From Streptomyces hokutonensis (GTDB lineage Bacteria; Actinomycetota; Actinomycetes; Streptomycetales; Streptomycetaceae): a DNA stretch of 60,770 bases. Below are positions 24,849 through 33,889 of the stretch, one piece after another (the stretch's first letter is position 1; every line of letters begins with the position of its first letter). Under the pieces are notes generated by a model that saw only the letters and a list, made by a program, of their open reading frames with translations, did not search any database and was not told where the DNA came from. The translations under genes and the position numbers were made by a program. The stretch is from positions 1 through 60,770 of the forward strand of contig NZ_BARG01000102.1 in NCBI RefSeq assembly GCF_000376565.1, read 5' to 3'.

Positions 24849-26459
24849 TCAATGCGCGGTATTGGTCTGCCACACGACCCCGCCGTCGGTCGCGATGACC
24901 ATGTTGCCGTCCTCCAGCACCTTGAGGGTCGCCCCGTTGGTGCCTCCTGTGTTGCTGGCCCACACCGGCTGCGTCTGGGCGTTGTAGACCACCAGGTTGC
25001 CGTCCGCCTGGAACACCGCCGTGTTCCCCTCGCCCGAGGTCTGGCTCGCCCAGTGCGCGGTGCCGTCCTTGTCGTAGAGCACCAGGTTGCCGTCCGCCTG
25101 CATGATCAGCTTCGAGCGCACGGTCTCCACGAACTTCCCGGGCTCGAACGTGAAGGGCGGCTTCACCACCACGGCGTCGGCCAGGCTGCCCGCACCCGTA
25201 CTGGAGGCCGAGGGAGACGCCGTCGCTCCGCTCGCGGACGGACCGGCCGACGTGTCGGTGCTCCGGCCGGCGCTCGCGGACGGTGAGGCGTGGCCGGAGG
25301 TGGAGCTCTTGTCCTGGAAGGCGTGGGACAGCAGCAGCGCGCCGCTGCCGGCGACGACCAGCGAGGCCACGGCGATGGCGGCCCACAGCGCGCGGCGCCC
25401 GCGTCGGGTCCCGCCACCGTCCGCCTGGGCCGGCGGGTGGGGACCGTAGGCCCCCGGTGCGGGGGTGTCGAGGCCCGCCTCGGGTGCGAGGAGCGTGAGG
25501 GCGTGGTGCTGCCGGGCGCCATCCAGGGTTGCCGTCACCGCGTCTGGGGCGGCGGAGACCGCGCCGCCCCCGAGGTCGGCGACGGTCGCGGCACGCTCCC
25601 GGTCCGTCAACGAGCCCACGGCGAGGGCGCGTTGGTAGGCGGGGTGGTGGACGAGGTCGGCCTCGGCGCGGGCGAGTTCGACGATGCGCTGCGGGGTGGG
25701 GCGCTGCGCGGGATCGCTGCGCACGCAGGCCTCGATCAGCTCGGCGACACCGGGGTCCACTCCCCGCAGGTCGATCTCCCCGTGCACCGAGCGGTAGGAC
25801 ACGGCCGCGAACGGCCCGTCCCCGTAGGGCGGTCGGCCGGTGACGGTGAACGCCAGGGTGGCCCCGAGGGCGAACACGTCCGCCTCCGGACCGGTACGGC
25901 CGCCGGTGAAGGTCTCCGGCGCGATGTAGCCGGGACTGCCCATCGCGCTGCCGGCCTGCGTGAGGTTGGACGCCTCGGTGGACCTGGCGATGCCGAAGTC
26001 GATCAGCTGCGGGCCGGTGGCGGAGAGGATGACGTTGTGCGGCTTGAGGTCCCGGTGCCACACACCGCGCACGTGGATGGCCTCCAACCCCTCGGCCAGC
26101 GCGGCCAGCATGACCCGCGCCAGGTCCGCGGGGAGCGGTCCGCCGCTCGCGACGGCGGCGTGCAGCGTGGGCCCGGGCACGTACTCGGTGGCCAGCCAGT
26201 ACGGCGGTGTGTCCAGCTCCGCGTCGATGAGCGAGGCCGTGTACGCGCTGCGGACCGTGCCCAGGGTCTCCACCTCGCGGCGGAACCGGCTCAGGGCGTG
26301 CTCGTCGTGCCGGAGGTGGTCGTTGATCACCTTCACGGCGGCGGGACGGCCACCGGGCGACCGGGCGAGGTACACCTTCCCCATCCCGCCCTCACCGAGT
26401 CTGCCGACCAGACGGTAGCGGCCTATGTGCGAGGGGTCGGAGCCATCGAGCGAAAGCAC
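24849..26459 (-). CDS. membrane Ser/Thr protein kinase with extracellular B-lectin domain
   Basis: Protein of 536 residues. Intracellular kinase domain about 15-265: glycine loop LGEGGMGKVY, Lys43, HRDLKPHN with catalytic Asp137, and DFG at 154-156. A linker, one transmembrane helix (about 357-378), a Ser/Thr/Pro-rich stalk and a C-terminal bulb-type lectin domain (about 436-536) follow. Two lectin repeats fit the mannose-binding pattern QxDxNxVxY (QADGNLVLY at 454-462, QADGNLVVY near 484); the third (LEDGNMVIA) is degenerate. The GTG at 26459 has GGAGGA eight bases upstream. I infer a sensor kinase that reads a wall or external polysaccharide; substrates are unknown. Confidence 0.88.
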   Translation of the reverse strand: MLSLDGSDPSHIGRYRLVGRLGEGGMGKVYLARSPGGRPAAVKVINDHLRHDEHALSRFRREVETLGTVRSAYTASLIDAELDTPPYWLATEYVPGPTLHAAVASGGPLPADLARVMLAALAEGLEAIHVRGVWHRDLKPHNVILSATGPQLIDFGIARSTEASNLTQAGSAMGSPGYIAPETFTGGRTGPEADVFALGATLAFTVTGRPPYGDGPFAAVSYRSVHGEIDLRGVDPGVAELIEACVRSDPAQRPTPQRIVELARAEADLVHHPAYQRALAVGSLTDRERAATVADLGGGAVSAAPDAVTATLDGARQHHALTLLAPEAGLDTPAPGAYGPHPPAQADGGGTRRGRRALWAAIAVASLVVAGSGALLLSHAFQDKSSTSGHASPSASAGRSTDTSAGPSASGATASPSASSTGAGSLADAVVVKPPFTFEPGKFVETVRSKLIMQADGNLVLYDKDGTAHWASQTSGEGNTAVFQADGNLVVYNAQTQPVWASNTGGTNGATLKVLEDGNMVIATDGGVVWQTNTAH

Positions 26460-26560
26460 GGAACATGTCCTCCTTGAGCGGGCCCGACGATCACCGGATC
26501 CACCGTGAGGTCGACTCGGCCGGGCTCCGACCCGACATACTAGGGGTGCGATCGCCGACG

Positions 26561-27043
26561 TCAGGCCAACTGGCCGCCATCGGTCGCCAGTTGCCCGTGG
26601 ATGTCCTCGTGCAGATGCACGACGAGCCAGTGACCGTCGGAACCGGCCCGCCGCAGGACCGCCGTGATGCGGGCCAGTTCCGGCGGCGCCGCACGGTAGT
26701 CGACCCGTAGCCAGTAGCGGGCCAACGCCAAGTCCCCGAAGACGTCCACGACTTGGTCGTAGGCCGTGAGGCCGGTCTCGTCGGGGCCGTCCTCGGAGGT
26801 GGGGCGGCCGTCCCGGACGTTGTTCAACTCCGTTCTGCCCCGGATGAGTTCGCGGGTCGCCGAGTCCCAGATGGTGGCTTCGGGGTCGAGGAAGGAGTCG
26901 ATGCGCTCCCGGTCGCCCGCGGTGTAGCCCTCGTACATTCCCGTGATCACCGTCCACACCGCCGCCAGTTCGGCGGGCGCGCCACCCGGGCGGGCACCGC
27001 CGTCGGCGGCGGGACGGGCGGAGGGGGGCGGTGGAGCGGGCAT
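26561..27043 (-). CDS. NTF2-like (SnoaL/DUF4440-type) protein
   Basis: Protein of 160 residues with a disordered Pro/Ala/Gly-rich start (1-25), then a single NTF2-like cone fold: MYEGYTAGDRERIDSFLDPEATIWDS, FGDLALARYWLRVDY and HWLVVHLHEDIHG are typical. Such proteins are small enzymes or ligand binders. It ends about 100 bases from the kinase start and begins 39 bases after the Xaa-Pro peptidase stop on the same strand, so co-transcription with the peptidase is likely. No catalytic residues can be assigned. Confidence 0.75.
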   Translation of the reverse strand: MPAPPPPSARPAADGGARPGGAPAELAAVWTVITGMYEGYTAGDRERIDSFLDPEATIWDSATRELIRGRTELNNVRDGRPTSEDGPDETGLTAYDQVVDVFGDLALARYWLRVDYRAAPPELARITAVLRRAGSDGHWLVVHLHEDIHGQLATDGGQLA

Positions 27044-27082
27044 GGCGGATCCTCGGGGTGGGTGGCTGGTGGAGCGGGGCGA

Positions 27083-28246
27083 TCAGGGCAGTACGACCAG
27101 GTCCCGTGGCCTGCGATTGAGGCGTTCGCCGCTGGCGCCGGCGCAGATCACGATGTCCTCGATCCGCGCTCCGTACCGGCCGGGCAGATAGATGCCGGGC
27201 TCGACGGAGAAGGCCATGCCGGGCGCGAGCGGGAGCGGGTTGCCGGCGACGATGTACGGCTCCTCGTGGCTCTCCAGTCCGATGCCGTGGCCCGTGCGGT
27301 GGATGAAGTGCGGCCCGTATCCGGCATCGGTGATGATGTCCCGTCCCACGGCGTCGAGTTGATGGGCCGTCAGACCCGGTCGTACGGCGTCGGTCTGGGC
27401 GCGCTGGGCGCGCAGCAGCACGTCGTAGAGGCGACGGAACTCGGCCGGCGGCTCTCCGATCGCGTATACGCGCGTCGAGTCGGAGCAGTAGCCGTCCCGG
27501 GTCGTACCGCCGATGTCGACGACCACCGGGTCGCCGGGGCGGATCACGCGGTCGGAGAGTTCGTGATGCGGGCTGGCGCTGTTGGGGCCGGAGCCGACGA
27601 TGACGAAGTCGGCCCGCACATGGCCCTCGGCGACGATGGCGTCCGCGATGTCCCGGCCGACCTCGCGTTCGGTGCGTCCGGCCCGCAGCCACTCCCCCAT
27701 GCGGGCGTGCACCCGGTCGATGGCGGCACCGGCCCGGCGCAGGGCGTCGGCCTCCTGCGGGGTCTTGCGCATCCGCAACCCGTTGAGCACCCCTCCGGCC
27801 AACTCCTGCTCCACGCCCGGCAGTACGGCACGGAAGGCGAGGGTCTTCTCCGCCCACATGCGGTTGTCGACGCCGACGCGGACGGTGCGGGCGGGCAGCC
27901 GGGCCGCGACGAGCGCGTACGGGTCGTCGGTCTCCTGCCAGCCGGTGATCTCGATGCCCAGACCGCCGGCCGGAGACGCTCGCGCGGCGGGTTCCTCCAG
28001 GGCCGGGACGAGCAGGAAGGGGTCGTTCTCGGCCGGCAGGACCAGGCAGGTCAGCCGCTCCAGCGGCAGGGCGTCGTAGCCGGTCAGATAGCGCAGGTCG
28101 GCGCCGGGCGAGATCAGCAGGGCGTCCAGACCGGCGCGGGCCGTGGCCTCCTGGGCGCGGTGGAGGCGGTCGGCCGGGTAGAGGCTCGTGAGTGGCGCGG
28201 CGGGCTGGCGGGGGTGGTCGCCGTCGGGCGGCGGGGTGGCGGACAT
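27083..28246 (-). CDS. Xaa-Pro aminopeptidase/dipeptidase (M24 family)
   Basis: Protein of 387 residues: an N-terminal creatinase-like domain (about 20-150), then a pita-bread M24 metallopeptidase domain. Metal ligands are visible as VVDIGGTTRDGYCSDSTR (two Asp), HRTGHGIGLESHE (His, with the downstream His), FSVEPGIYLPG (Glu) and ARIEDIV (Glu). It removes N-terminal residues from Xaa-Pro peptides in the cytoplasm. The ATG at 28246 has GGAGAG upstream. It is downstream of a peptide ABC importer on the same strand, which suggests that the imported peptides are its substrates. Confidence 0.88.
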   Translation of the reverse strand: MSATPPPDGDHPRQPAAPLTSLYPADRLHRAQEATARAGLDALLISPGADLRYLTGYDALPLERLTCLVLPAENDPFLLVPALEEPAARASPAGGLGIEITGWQETDDPYALVAARLPARTVRVGVDNRMWAEKTLAFRAVLPGVEQELAGGVLNGLRMRKTPQEADALRRAGAAIDRVHARMGEWLRAGRTEREVGRDIADAIVAEGHVRADFVIVGSGPNSASPHHELSDRVIRPGDPVVVDIGGTTRDGYCSDSTRVYAIGEPPAEFRRLYDVLLRAQRAQTDAVRPGLTAHQLDAVGRDIITDAGYGPHFIHRTGHGIGLESHEEPYIVAGNPLPLAPGMAFSVEPGIYLPGRYGARIEDIVICAGASGERLNRRPRDLVVLP

Positions 28247-28462
28247 CGGCTCTCCGTGGGGTTCGGCGCGAGGCTCGGCGTGAGGTCTGTCGGACGATCT
28301 GCGGGCGAGGTTCCGCCGCGTGCGGAAGGGAGCCCCGGGCACACGGACGGCGCGCGAAGCACCGCGATCAAGCGATGCCTGGGTGGAACGGCGCCGCGCG
28401 CGAGCCGCGAGAGGTACGGATCGGCGGTGCGGCGAGCGCACGGCCACCGCCACCTCTCCCGC

Positions 28463-29398
28463 TCACGCCGCGTACAGACGACACGCGACACCCCCCGCGA
28501 TCAACTGCGGTTCCTCGCGGTCGCAGCCGTCGAAGGCCTGGGGGCAGCGGGGATGGAAGCGGCAGCCGCTCGGCGGTTCGGCGGGGTCGGGGACATCGCC
28601 GGGGAGTTCGGCGGGTAGCACACCCGCTCCGTCCGGCTTGGGTACGGCGGCCAACAGGGCCCGGGTATAAGGGTGTCGCGGGTCGGCCCAGACCTCTGCG
28701 GTGGGGCCGGTCTCCACGATCCGCCCCAGGTACATGACCGCGATCCGGTCCGCGATCAGCCGTACGACGGACAGGTCATGGCTGATGAACAGCAGCCCGG
28801 CGCCCGACTCGACGGCCAACGACCGCATCAGCGTGGCCACTTGGAGCTGCGCGGAGGCGTCGAGCGCGGAGATCGGCTCGTCCCCGACGAGCAGCCGGGG
28901 CCGGGCGGCGAGCGCCCGGGCGATGGCGATGCGCTGCCGCTGGCCACCGGAGAACTCCTGCGGATAGCGCTCGGCGGCCTCCGCCGGCAGTCCGACCCGG
29001 GTCAGCAGGTCCTCCGGGGTCGCCCCGTCCGCCGCCTCCCCCCGCCCGCTCGCGGTACGGATGCCGTCGGCGATCTGAGCGCCCACCCGGCGCCGGGGGT
29101 TGAGGGAGCCGTACGGATCCTGGAAGACCATCTGGATGCCGGTGAGGGCCGGGTCGCGGCGGCGGACGCGCAGCGGTCGTACCTGCGTGCCGTCGTAGGT
29201 GATCCGCCCCTCCGCGGCCGGGGTCAGGCCGCAGACCGCGCGGGCCAGGGTGGACTTGCCGCAGCCCGACTCGCCCACCAGGCCCACGACTTCGCCCGCC
29301 CGCACCTGGAGGCTGACCCCGGCGACGGCGCGGGTCGGCGAGGCGCCCGGCCGGTGGTACTGGACGACGAGGTCGTCGACAGAGAGGAGGGGGGTCAT
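28463..29398 (-). CDS. peptide ABC transporter ATP-binding protein (OppF/DppF type)
   Basis: Protein of 311 residues. Walker A GESGCGKST, Q-loop QMVFQDPYGSLNPR, signature SGGQRQR and Walker B LLVGDEP are all present, plus the C-terminal Opp/Dpp extension with CRFHPRCP (Cys-rich, iron-sulfur-like) typical of oligopeptide importers. It energises uptake with the second ATPase and the two permeases. The ATG overlaps the stop of the preceding ATPase gene (ATGA). A 216-base gap follows before the peptidase gene, in which I see no defined element. Confidence 0.9.
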   Translation of the reverse strand: MTPLLSVDDLVVQYHRPGASPTRAVAGVSLQVRAGEVVGLVGESGCGKSTLARAVCGLTPAAEGRITYDGTQVRPLRVRRRDPALTGIQMVFQDPYGSLNPRRRVGAQIADGIRTASGRGEAADGATPEDLLTRVGLPAEAAERYPQEFSGGQRQRIAIARALAARPRLLVGDEPISALDASAQLQVATLMRSLAVESGAGLLFISHDLSVVRLIADRIAVMYLGRIVETGPTAEVWADPRHPYTRALLAAVPKPDGAGVLPAELPGDVPDPAEPPSGCRFHPRCPQAFDGCDREEPQLIAGGVACRLYAA

Positions 29399-30180
29399 AC
29401 GGTGCTCCTTCCGGGGAGCGCGTCCAGGAGCTGACGGGTGTACTCGTGCCGCGGCTCGGTGAGGACCCGGCCGCGCGGGCCGGTCTCCACGACGAGGCCG
29501 TGGCGCATCACGCTCACCTCGTCGGCGATCGCGGACATCACGCCCAGGTCGTGGGTCACCAGCAGGACGGCGAGGCCGAGTTCGTCGCACAGGCCGCGCA
29601 ACAGCCGTAGCACGCCTGCCTGTACGGTCACGTCGAGGGCGGTGGTCGGCTCGTCGGCGATCAGCACCTTCGGTTCGCAGGCCAGCGCGATGGCGATCGC
29701 GATGCGCTGGCGCATCCCGCCGGAGAACTGGTGCGGGTAACGCCCCAGCGCCTCAAGGGGGTTGGGGATGCGGACCTGGGTCAGCAGCTCGGCGGCCCGT
29801 GCCTTGGCCGCCTTGCGGTCCAGCTTCAGGTGGTGGCGCAGGTGGTCGGTGAGCTGGTGTCCGATGCTGAGCATGGGGTGCAGGCTGGTGGACGGGTCCT
29901 GGAACACCATGCTCACGGATCGCCCGCGCAGCGCGGCCAGTTGGCGGGGCGGGAGGGTGAGCAGGTCGGTGCCCTCCAGCTCGATCCGGCCGCCGGTGCG
30001 CGAGCCGGGCGGCAGCAGACCGAGCGCGGCGAGGCCGGTCATCGTCTTGCCCGAGCCGCTCTCCCCCGCGAGCCCGTGCACCTGACCGGGCCGTACGGCG
30101 AGGTCGACGCCGCCGAGGATGCGACGGCCGGCCAGGTCGAGGGTGAGGCCGCTGATCTCCAGCACATTGCCGGCGGTCAT
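29395..30180 (-). CDS. peptide ABC transporter ATP-binding protein (OppD/DppD type)
   Basis: Protein of 261 residues with Walker A GESGSGKT, SMVFQDPSTSLHP, signature SGGMRQR and Walker B VLIADEP. It is shorter than typical OppD and lacks the C-terminal cysteine-rich extension found in its partner. The ATG overlaps the permease stop (ATGA). Cytoplasmic, membrane-associated component of the peptide importer. Confidence 0.9.
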   Translation of the reverse strand: MTAGNVLEISGLTLDLAGRRILGGVDLAVRPGQVHGLAGESGSGKTMTGLAALGLLPPGSRTGGRIELEGTDLLTLPPRQLAALRGRSVSMVFQDPSTSLHPMLSIGHQLTDHLRHHLKLDRKAAKARAAELLTQVRIPNPLEALGRYPHQFSGGMRQRIAIAIALACEPKVLIADEPTTALDVTVQAGVLRLLRGLCDELGLAVLLVTHDLGVMSAIADEVSVMRHGLVVETGPRGRVLTEPRHEYTRQLLDALPGRSTV

Positions 30181-31091
30181 GCGACACGCTCCTTCTCCGC
30201 GCCGAGGGTTCGGGCCGTGCCGGGGTCGAGGGCGTCCCGGAGCGTGTCGCCGAGGAAGTTGAAGGCGAGCACGACGGTGAGGATGGCCAGGCCCGGGAAC
30301 ACCCCGATCCACCACTTGTCGAACTGCTGCGTACCGTCCGCCACCATGGCGCCCCACTCGGCGGTCGGCGGCTTCGCACCGAGCCCCAGGAAGGACAGCC
30401 CGGACAGCAGCAGCGTCGCCGTACCGATGTCGAGGGTGGCCAGGACGAGCAGCGGCCCGAGGACGTTGGGCAGGATGTCGACGCGCAGCGAACGCCAGGC
30501 GGAGAAGCCCAACAGCCTTCCGCTGAGCACGAATTCACGGTTGCGCAGCCCCATCACCAGGCCCCGGGTGACGCGTGCGTACGACGGCCAGGACACGACC
30601 AGGACGGCCAGTACCGCGTTCTGGAGGCTGGCGCCGAGCGCGGCGGCGACCACCATCGCGAGGATGACGGTGGGGAACGCGAACACCAGGTCCGCGATCC
30701 GCATCACGGTCTCGTCCACCCAGCGTCCGAAGAACCCGGCACAGGCTCCCAACACCCCGCCGACCAGCAGGGACATGGCCACCAGCAGGAGGGCGAGAGG
30801 GATGGAGACGCGGGCGCCGTACAGCACCCGGCTCAGGACGTCACGGCCCAACTCGTCGGTGCCGAACCAGTGTCCGGCGCCGGGGGCGGCCAGCCGGGGC
30901 AGGTTCTGGGCGAGGGGGTCGTGCGGGGCGAGCAGCGGGGCGGCGACCACGATCAGCAGCCAGAACACGGCGACCAGGCCGCCGGTGACGGCGAGGGGGC
31001 GGCGCCAGGCGGGTGGCAGCCGTCGTAGCAGGGAGAACTTCGCCGCCCCTTCAGACCTGCGTTTCACGGCCCCTTCAGGACTGCGTTTCAC
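30177..31091 (-). CDS. peptide ABC transporter permease (OppC/DppC type)
   Basis: Protein of 304 residues with six predicted membrane segments after a charged N-terminus (KRSPEGAVKRRSEG). The OppC features APHDPLAQN, FGTDELGRDVLSRVLYGARVS and the EAA-like loop are present, and the GLSFLGLGAKPPTAEWG block near the C-terminus is diagnostic. The start is a GTG overlapping the stop of the other permease (GTGA). It forms the membrane channel with the neighbouring permease. Confidence 0.9.
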   Translation of the reverse strand: MKRSPEGAVKRRSEGAAKFSLLRRLPPAWRRPLAVTGGLVAVFWLLIVVAAPLLAPHDPLAQNLPRLAAPGAGHWFGTDELGRDVLSRVLYGARVSIPLALLLVAMSLLVGGVLGACAGFFGRWVDETVMRIADLVFAFPTVILAMVVAAALGASLQNAVLAVLVVSWPSYARVTRGLVMGLRNREFVLSGRLLGFSAWRSLRVDILPNVLGPLLVLATLDIGTATLLLSGLSFLGLGAKPPTAEWGAMVADGTQQFDKWWIGVFPGLAILTVVLAFNFLGDTLRDALDPGTARTLGAEKERVA

Positions 31092-32167
31092 TGCACCCTC
31101 ACCCTCGGGTCGATCACGCCGTACAGGACGTCCACGGCGAGGTTGACGGTCAGGTACACCAGGCCGACGACGAGTCCGACGCCCATGACGGCGGGCAGGT
31201 CGAGGGTGGTCGCGCTGCGGTAGGCGTAGGCGCCGAGGCCCGGCCAGGCGAAGATCGACTCCACCAGGACGGTGCCCGACAGCAACGCTCCGAAGGCCAG
31301 TCCGGCGACCGTGACGACGGGGACGAGGGCCGCCCGGAGCACGTACTGGAAGAGGACGGTCCGGCCGGGCAGGCCCTTGGCGCGGGCCGCTCGGACGTAG
31401 TCCTGGTTCAGGACCTCCAGGACGGCGGAGCGGGTGAAGCGGGTGAGCAGGCCGACGGTGTACGCCGTCAACACCAGTGCGGGCAGGGCGAGATGACCCA
31501 CCGCGTTCCAGAACACCGGCCACTGGCCCGCCAGTGCCGCGTCGACCGTGTAGAGGCCGGTGACGTGCGGCGGGGCGGTCGTGCCGGGGTCGAGGCGACC
31601 GCTGCCCGGGGCCCAGCCGAGGCGGTAGAAGAAGATGTAGAAGGCGAGCAGCGCCAGCCAGAACGTCGGCACCGACACGCCCAACAGGCTGATGACACGC
31701 AGGAGTTGGTCGGTGAAGCGGTCCCGGCGCAGCGCCGCCACGACACCGAACGCCACGCCCACGACCAGGGAGACGACGATCGCGGCCCCGGCGAGTTCCA
31801 GGGTGGCGGGGACGGCGGTGGACAGGTCGGTGAGCACCGACTGGTGGCTCTGCTGGGACTCGCCGAGGTCGCCCTGGAGCAGGTTGCCGAGGTAGGTGAC
31901 GTACTGGACGGGCAGCGGCTTGTCCAGGCCGTTCGCGTGCCGCCACTGGGCGACGATCGCCGGGTCGCCGATCGCCCGCTGGCCGAGGTTGGCCGCCGCC
32001 GGGTCACCGGGGACGAGGTTGGTGAGGACGAACGTCACCAGGGTCACGCCGATGGCGAGCAGCACGGCGGTGGCGGTACGGCGGAGGAGGAAGCGGGCGA
32101 GGGGGTGGCGGGCGAGGAGCCGTCTGCCGCCCCCTGTGTCCCTACTTCGCGCCCAGCGCGGCGACAT
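31088..32167 (-). CDS. peptide ABC transporter permease (OppB/DppB type)
   Basis: Protein of 359 residues with an arginine-rich N-terminus, six membrane segments and the OppB pattern (FVLTNLVPGDPA, SVPTFWLALL, RFTRSAVLEVLNQDYVRAARAKGLP). A longer than usual periplasmic-side insertion follows the fourth segment. The only reasonable start lies 26 bases inside the substrate-binding protein gene and has no clear ribosome-binding site, which suggests translational coupling to it. Confidence 0.9.
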   Translation of the reverse strand: MSPRWARSRDTGGGRRLLARHPLARFLLRRTATAVLLAIGVTLVTFVLTNLVPGDPAAANLGQRAIGDPAIVAQWRHANGLDKPLPVQYVTYLGNLLQGDLGESQQSHQSVLTDLSTAVPATLELAGAAIVVSLVVGVAFGVVAALRRDRFTDQLLRVISLLGVSVPTFWLALLAFYIFFYRLGWAPGSGRLDPGTTAPPHVTGLYTVDAALAGQWPVFWNAVGHLALPALVLTAYTVGLLTRFTRSAVLEVLNQDYVRAARAKGLPGRTVLFQYVLRAALVPVVTVAGLAFGALLSGTVLVESIFAWPGLGAYAYRSATTLDLPAVMGVGLVVGLVYLTVNLAVDVLYGVIDPRVRVQ

Positions 32168-33728
32168 CGATCGTCCATACGGGGTTGTAGGCGACGCCGG
32201 TGACCGACTCGGCGTAGACCGTGTTGCGGCTCGGCTGCATCAGCGGGATGAAGGGGCCGTCGGCGTTCAGCTTGGTCTGGATCTGCTCGTACAGCGTCTT
32301 GCGGGTGTCGTCACCGATCGTGGTGGCGGCCTTGTCGCCGAGCGCGGTGAGGGCGGGGTCGGCGCCGGCCTTCCAGCCCGCGCGCAGGCCGACCAGGTTG
32401 CCGGGCAGGAAGGTCAGGTAGTCGCTGGGGTCCGGGTAGTCCGGGCCCCAGTACCAGAGGCCCAACTGCTCTTTTCCGTTGCGGTAGTTGTCCAGTTCCG
32501 TGGTGGTCGGCGCCGGGGCCAGCGTGACGGTGATGCCGACCTCCTTCAGCTGGGCCTGGACCCGTTCGGCGAGGGTCTGCAGGGAGAGTCCGTCGACGGT
32601 CAGGTCGCTGGCGTAGCCGAGCGTCACGGACGGCTTGGCGATCCCGCTCGCCTTCAGGGCCGCCTTCGCCCCGGCGAGGTCGCGGCCGGCGGCCTCGGAG
32701 GCGGGCAGCGCGCCGAGGAATGTCGAGGGGATGATCCCGGCGGGCTGGACGGAGCCGGTGCCTGCGAGCGAGAGCAGGCTCTTGTAGTCGATGCCCTTTC
32801 GCACCGCCTCCGCGAACTTGGCGTCGGCCGTCGTGGAGCTGACCTTGGTGTTCCGGTTGAGCAGCAGGAAGATCACGTCCGAGGACGCGCCGCTGTCCAC
32901 CTTGAGTCCCCCCGCGAGCCCGCTGACCTGGTCGGAGGTGAGGTCGAGGGCGATCTGGCTGTCGCCGCGCTGCACGTTCAGCTTCTGGGTGGGGGCCTGG
33001 ACGTTGCGGATGACGATCTTGTCGTAGGTCGGCTTGTCCGCACCCGTGTACTTGGGGTTCTTCGTCAGCACGACCTCGGTGTTGGTGTTGAACGAGGTCA
33101 GCGTGTACGGGCCGGAGCCGGCCGACGTGGTGTTGAGGTACTTCTCCGCGCCGTCCGTCGAGCTCGCCGAGCCGCCGTGGGCCTGGACCGTCTTGGCGCT
33201 GAGGATACCGAGCGCGGGGTTGGGGAGGATGAAGGGCAGGGCGGGGTTGGCCTTCTTCGACACCAGGGTGACCGTCGAGGCGTCCGTCTTGGTGACCGTG
33301 ACGCCGTCGAGGAGGAACGACGGGTTGCCCTTGAGCGCGATCACCCGGTTCAGCGAGAAGACGACGTCGTCGGCGGTGACCGCGCTGCCGTCCGCGAACT
33401 TCGCGCCGGTCCGCAGGTGCAGGGTGAGCGTCTTTCCGTCCGCGGACTGCTCGTACGAGGAGGCGAGGCCCGGCACCGGCTTGGTGACGTCGGAGCCCTT
33501 GAAGGTCAGCAGCGTCTCGTAGAGCGCCTTGTCCACGATCTGCCCGGTCGGCTCGAACTCACGGCCCGGGTCGGCGGTCTTCAGATTGAACGACGTGTCG
33601 ACGACCAGGGTCTTGCCGGCCGAGGAGCCGGAGGCGCTCGTACCGCCGGAGCAGGCGCTCAGGGCGAGCGCGGCGACCGCGACGAGGGAGAGTGCCACCG
33701 GGTACGACCCGGCACTGGATCTGGGCAT
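32142..33728 (-). CDS. peptide ABC transporter substrate-binding lipoprotein
   Basis: Protein of 528 residues, SBP family 5. A lipoprotein signal ends with LSAC (cysteine at about residue 26) followed by a Gly/Ser stretch; then the bilobed binding domain begins with the DTSFNLKTADPGREFEP segment, LAYE-like YETLLTF and the conserved SAYTASL-type core. It captures peptides outside the membrane and delivers them to the permeases. The ATG at 33728 has GGAGGC upstream, and is preferred over the longer frame because it begins the signal peptide. First gene of the operon, divergent from the Lrp regulator. Confidence 0.9.
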   Translation of the reverse strand: MPRSSAGSYPVALSLVAVAALALSACSGGTSASGSSAGKTLVVDTSFNLKTADPGREFEPTGQIVDKALYETLLTFKGSDVTKPVPGLASSYEQSADGKTLTLHLRTGAKFADGSAVTADDVVFSLNRVIALKGNPSFLLDGVTVTKTDASTVTLVSKKANPALPFILPNPALGILSAKTVQAHGGSASSTDGAEKYLNTTSAGSGPYTLTSFNTNTEVVLTKNPKYTGADKPTYDKIVIRNVQAPTQKLNVQRGDSQIALDLTSDQVSGLAGGLKVDSGASSDVIFLLLNRNTKVSSTTADAKFAEAVRKGIDYKSLLSLAGTGSVQPAGIIPSTFLGALPASEAAGRDLAGAKAALKASGIAKPSVTLGYASDLTVDGLSLQTLAERVQAQLKEVGITVTLAPAPTTTELDNYRNGKEQLGLWYWGPDYPDPSDYLTFLPGNLVGLRAGWKAGADPALTALGDKAATTIGDDTRKTLYEQIQTKLNADGPFIPLMQPSRNTVYAESVTGVAYNPVWTIDVAALGAK

Positions 33729-33889
33729 GCGTGCCTCCGTGAGCAGGGCGGAGCGGAAGAAGGCCGGGCGGGAACGGACGGACACCGGGAGGGGACCTGG
33801 ACGATTCGCCGTTAGGGTGGGCCGAAACTAACCAGGACTCTCGGCCGACGGGACCAGCGCGAGACGAAAATCCACGGAGAGGCGCGAAC

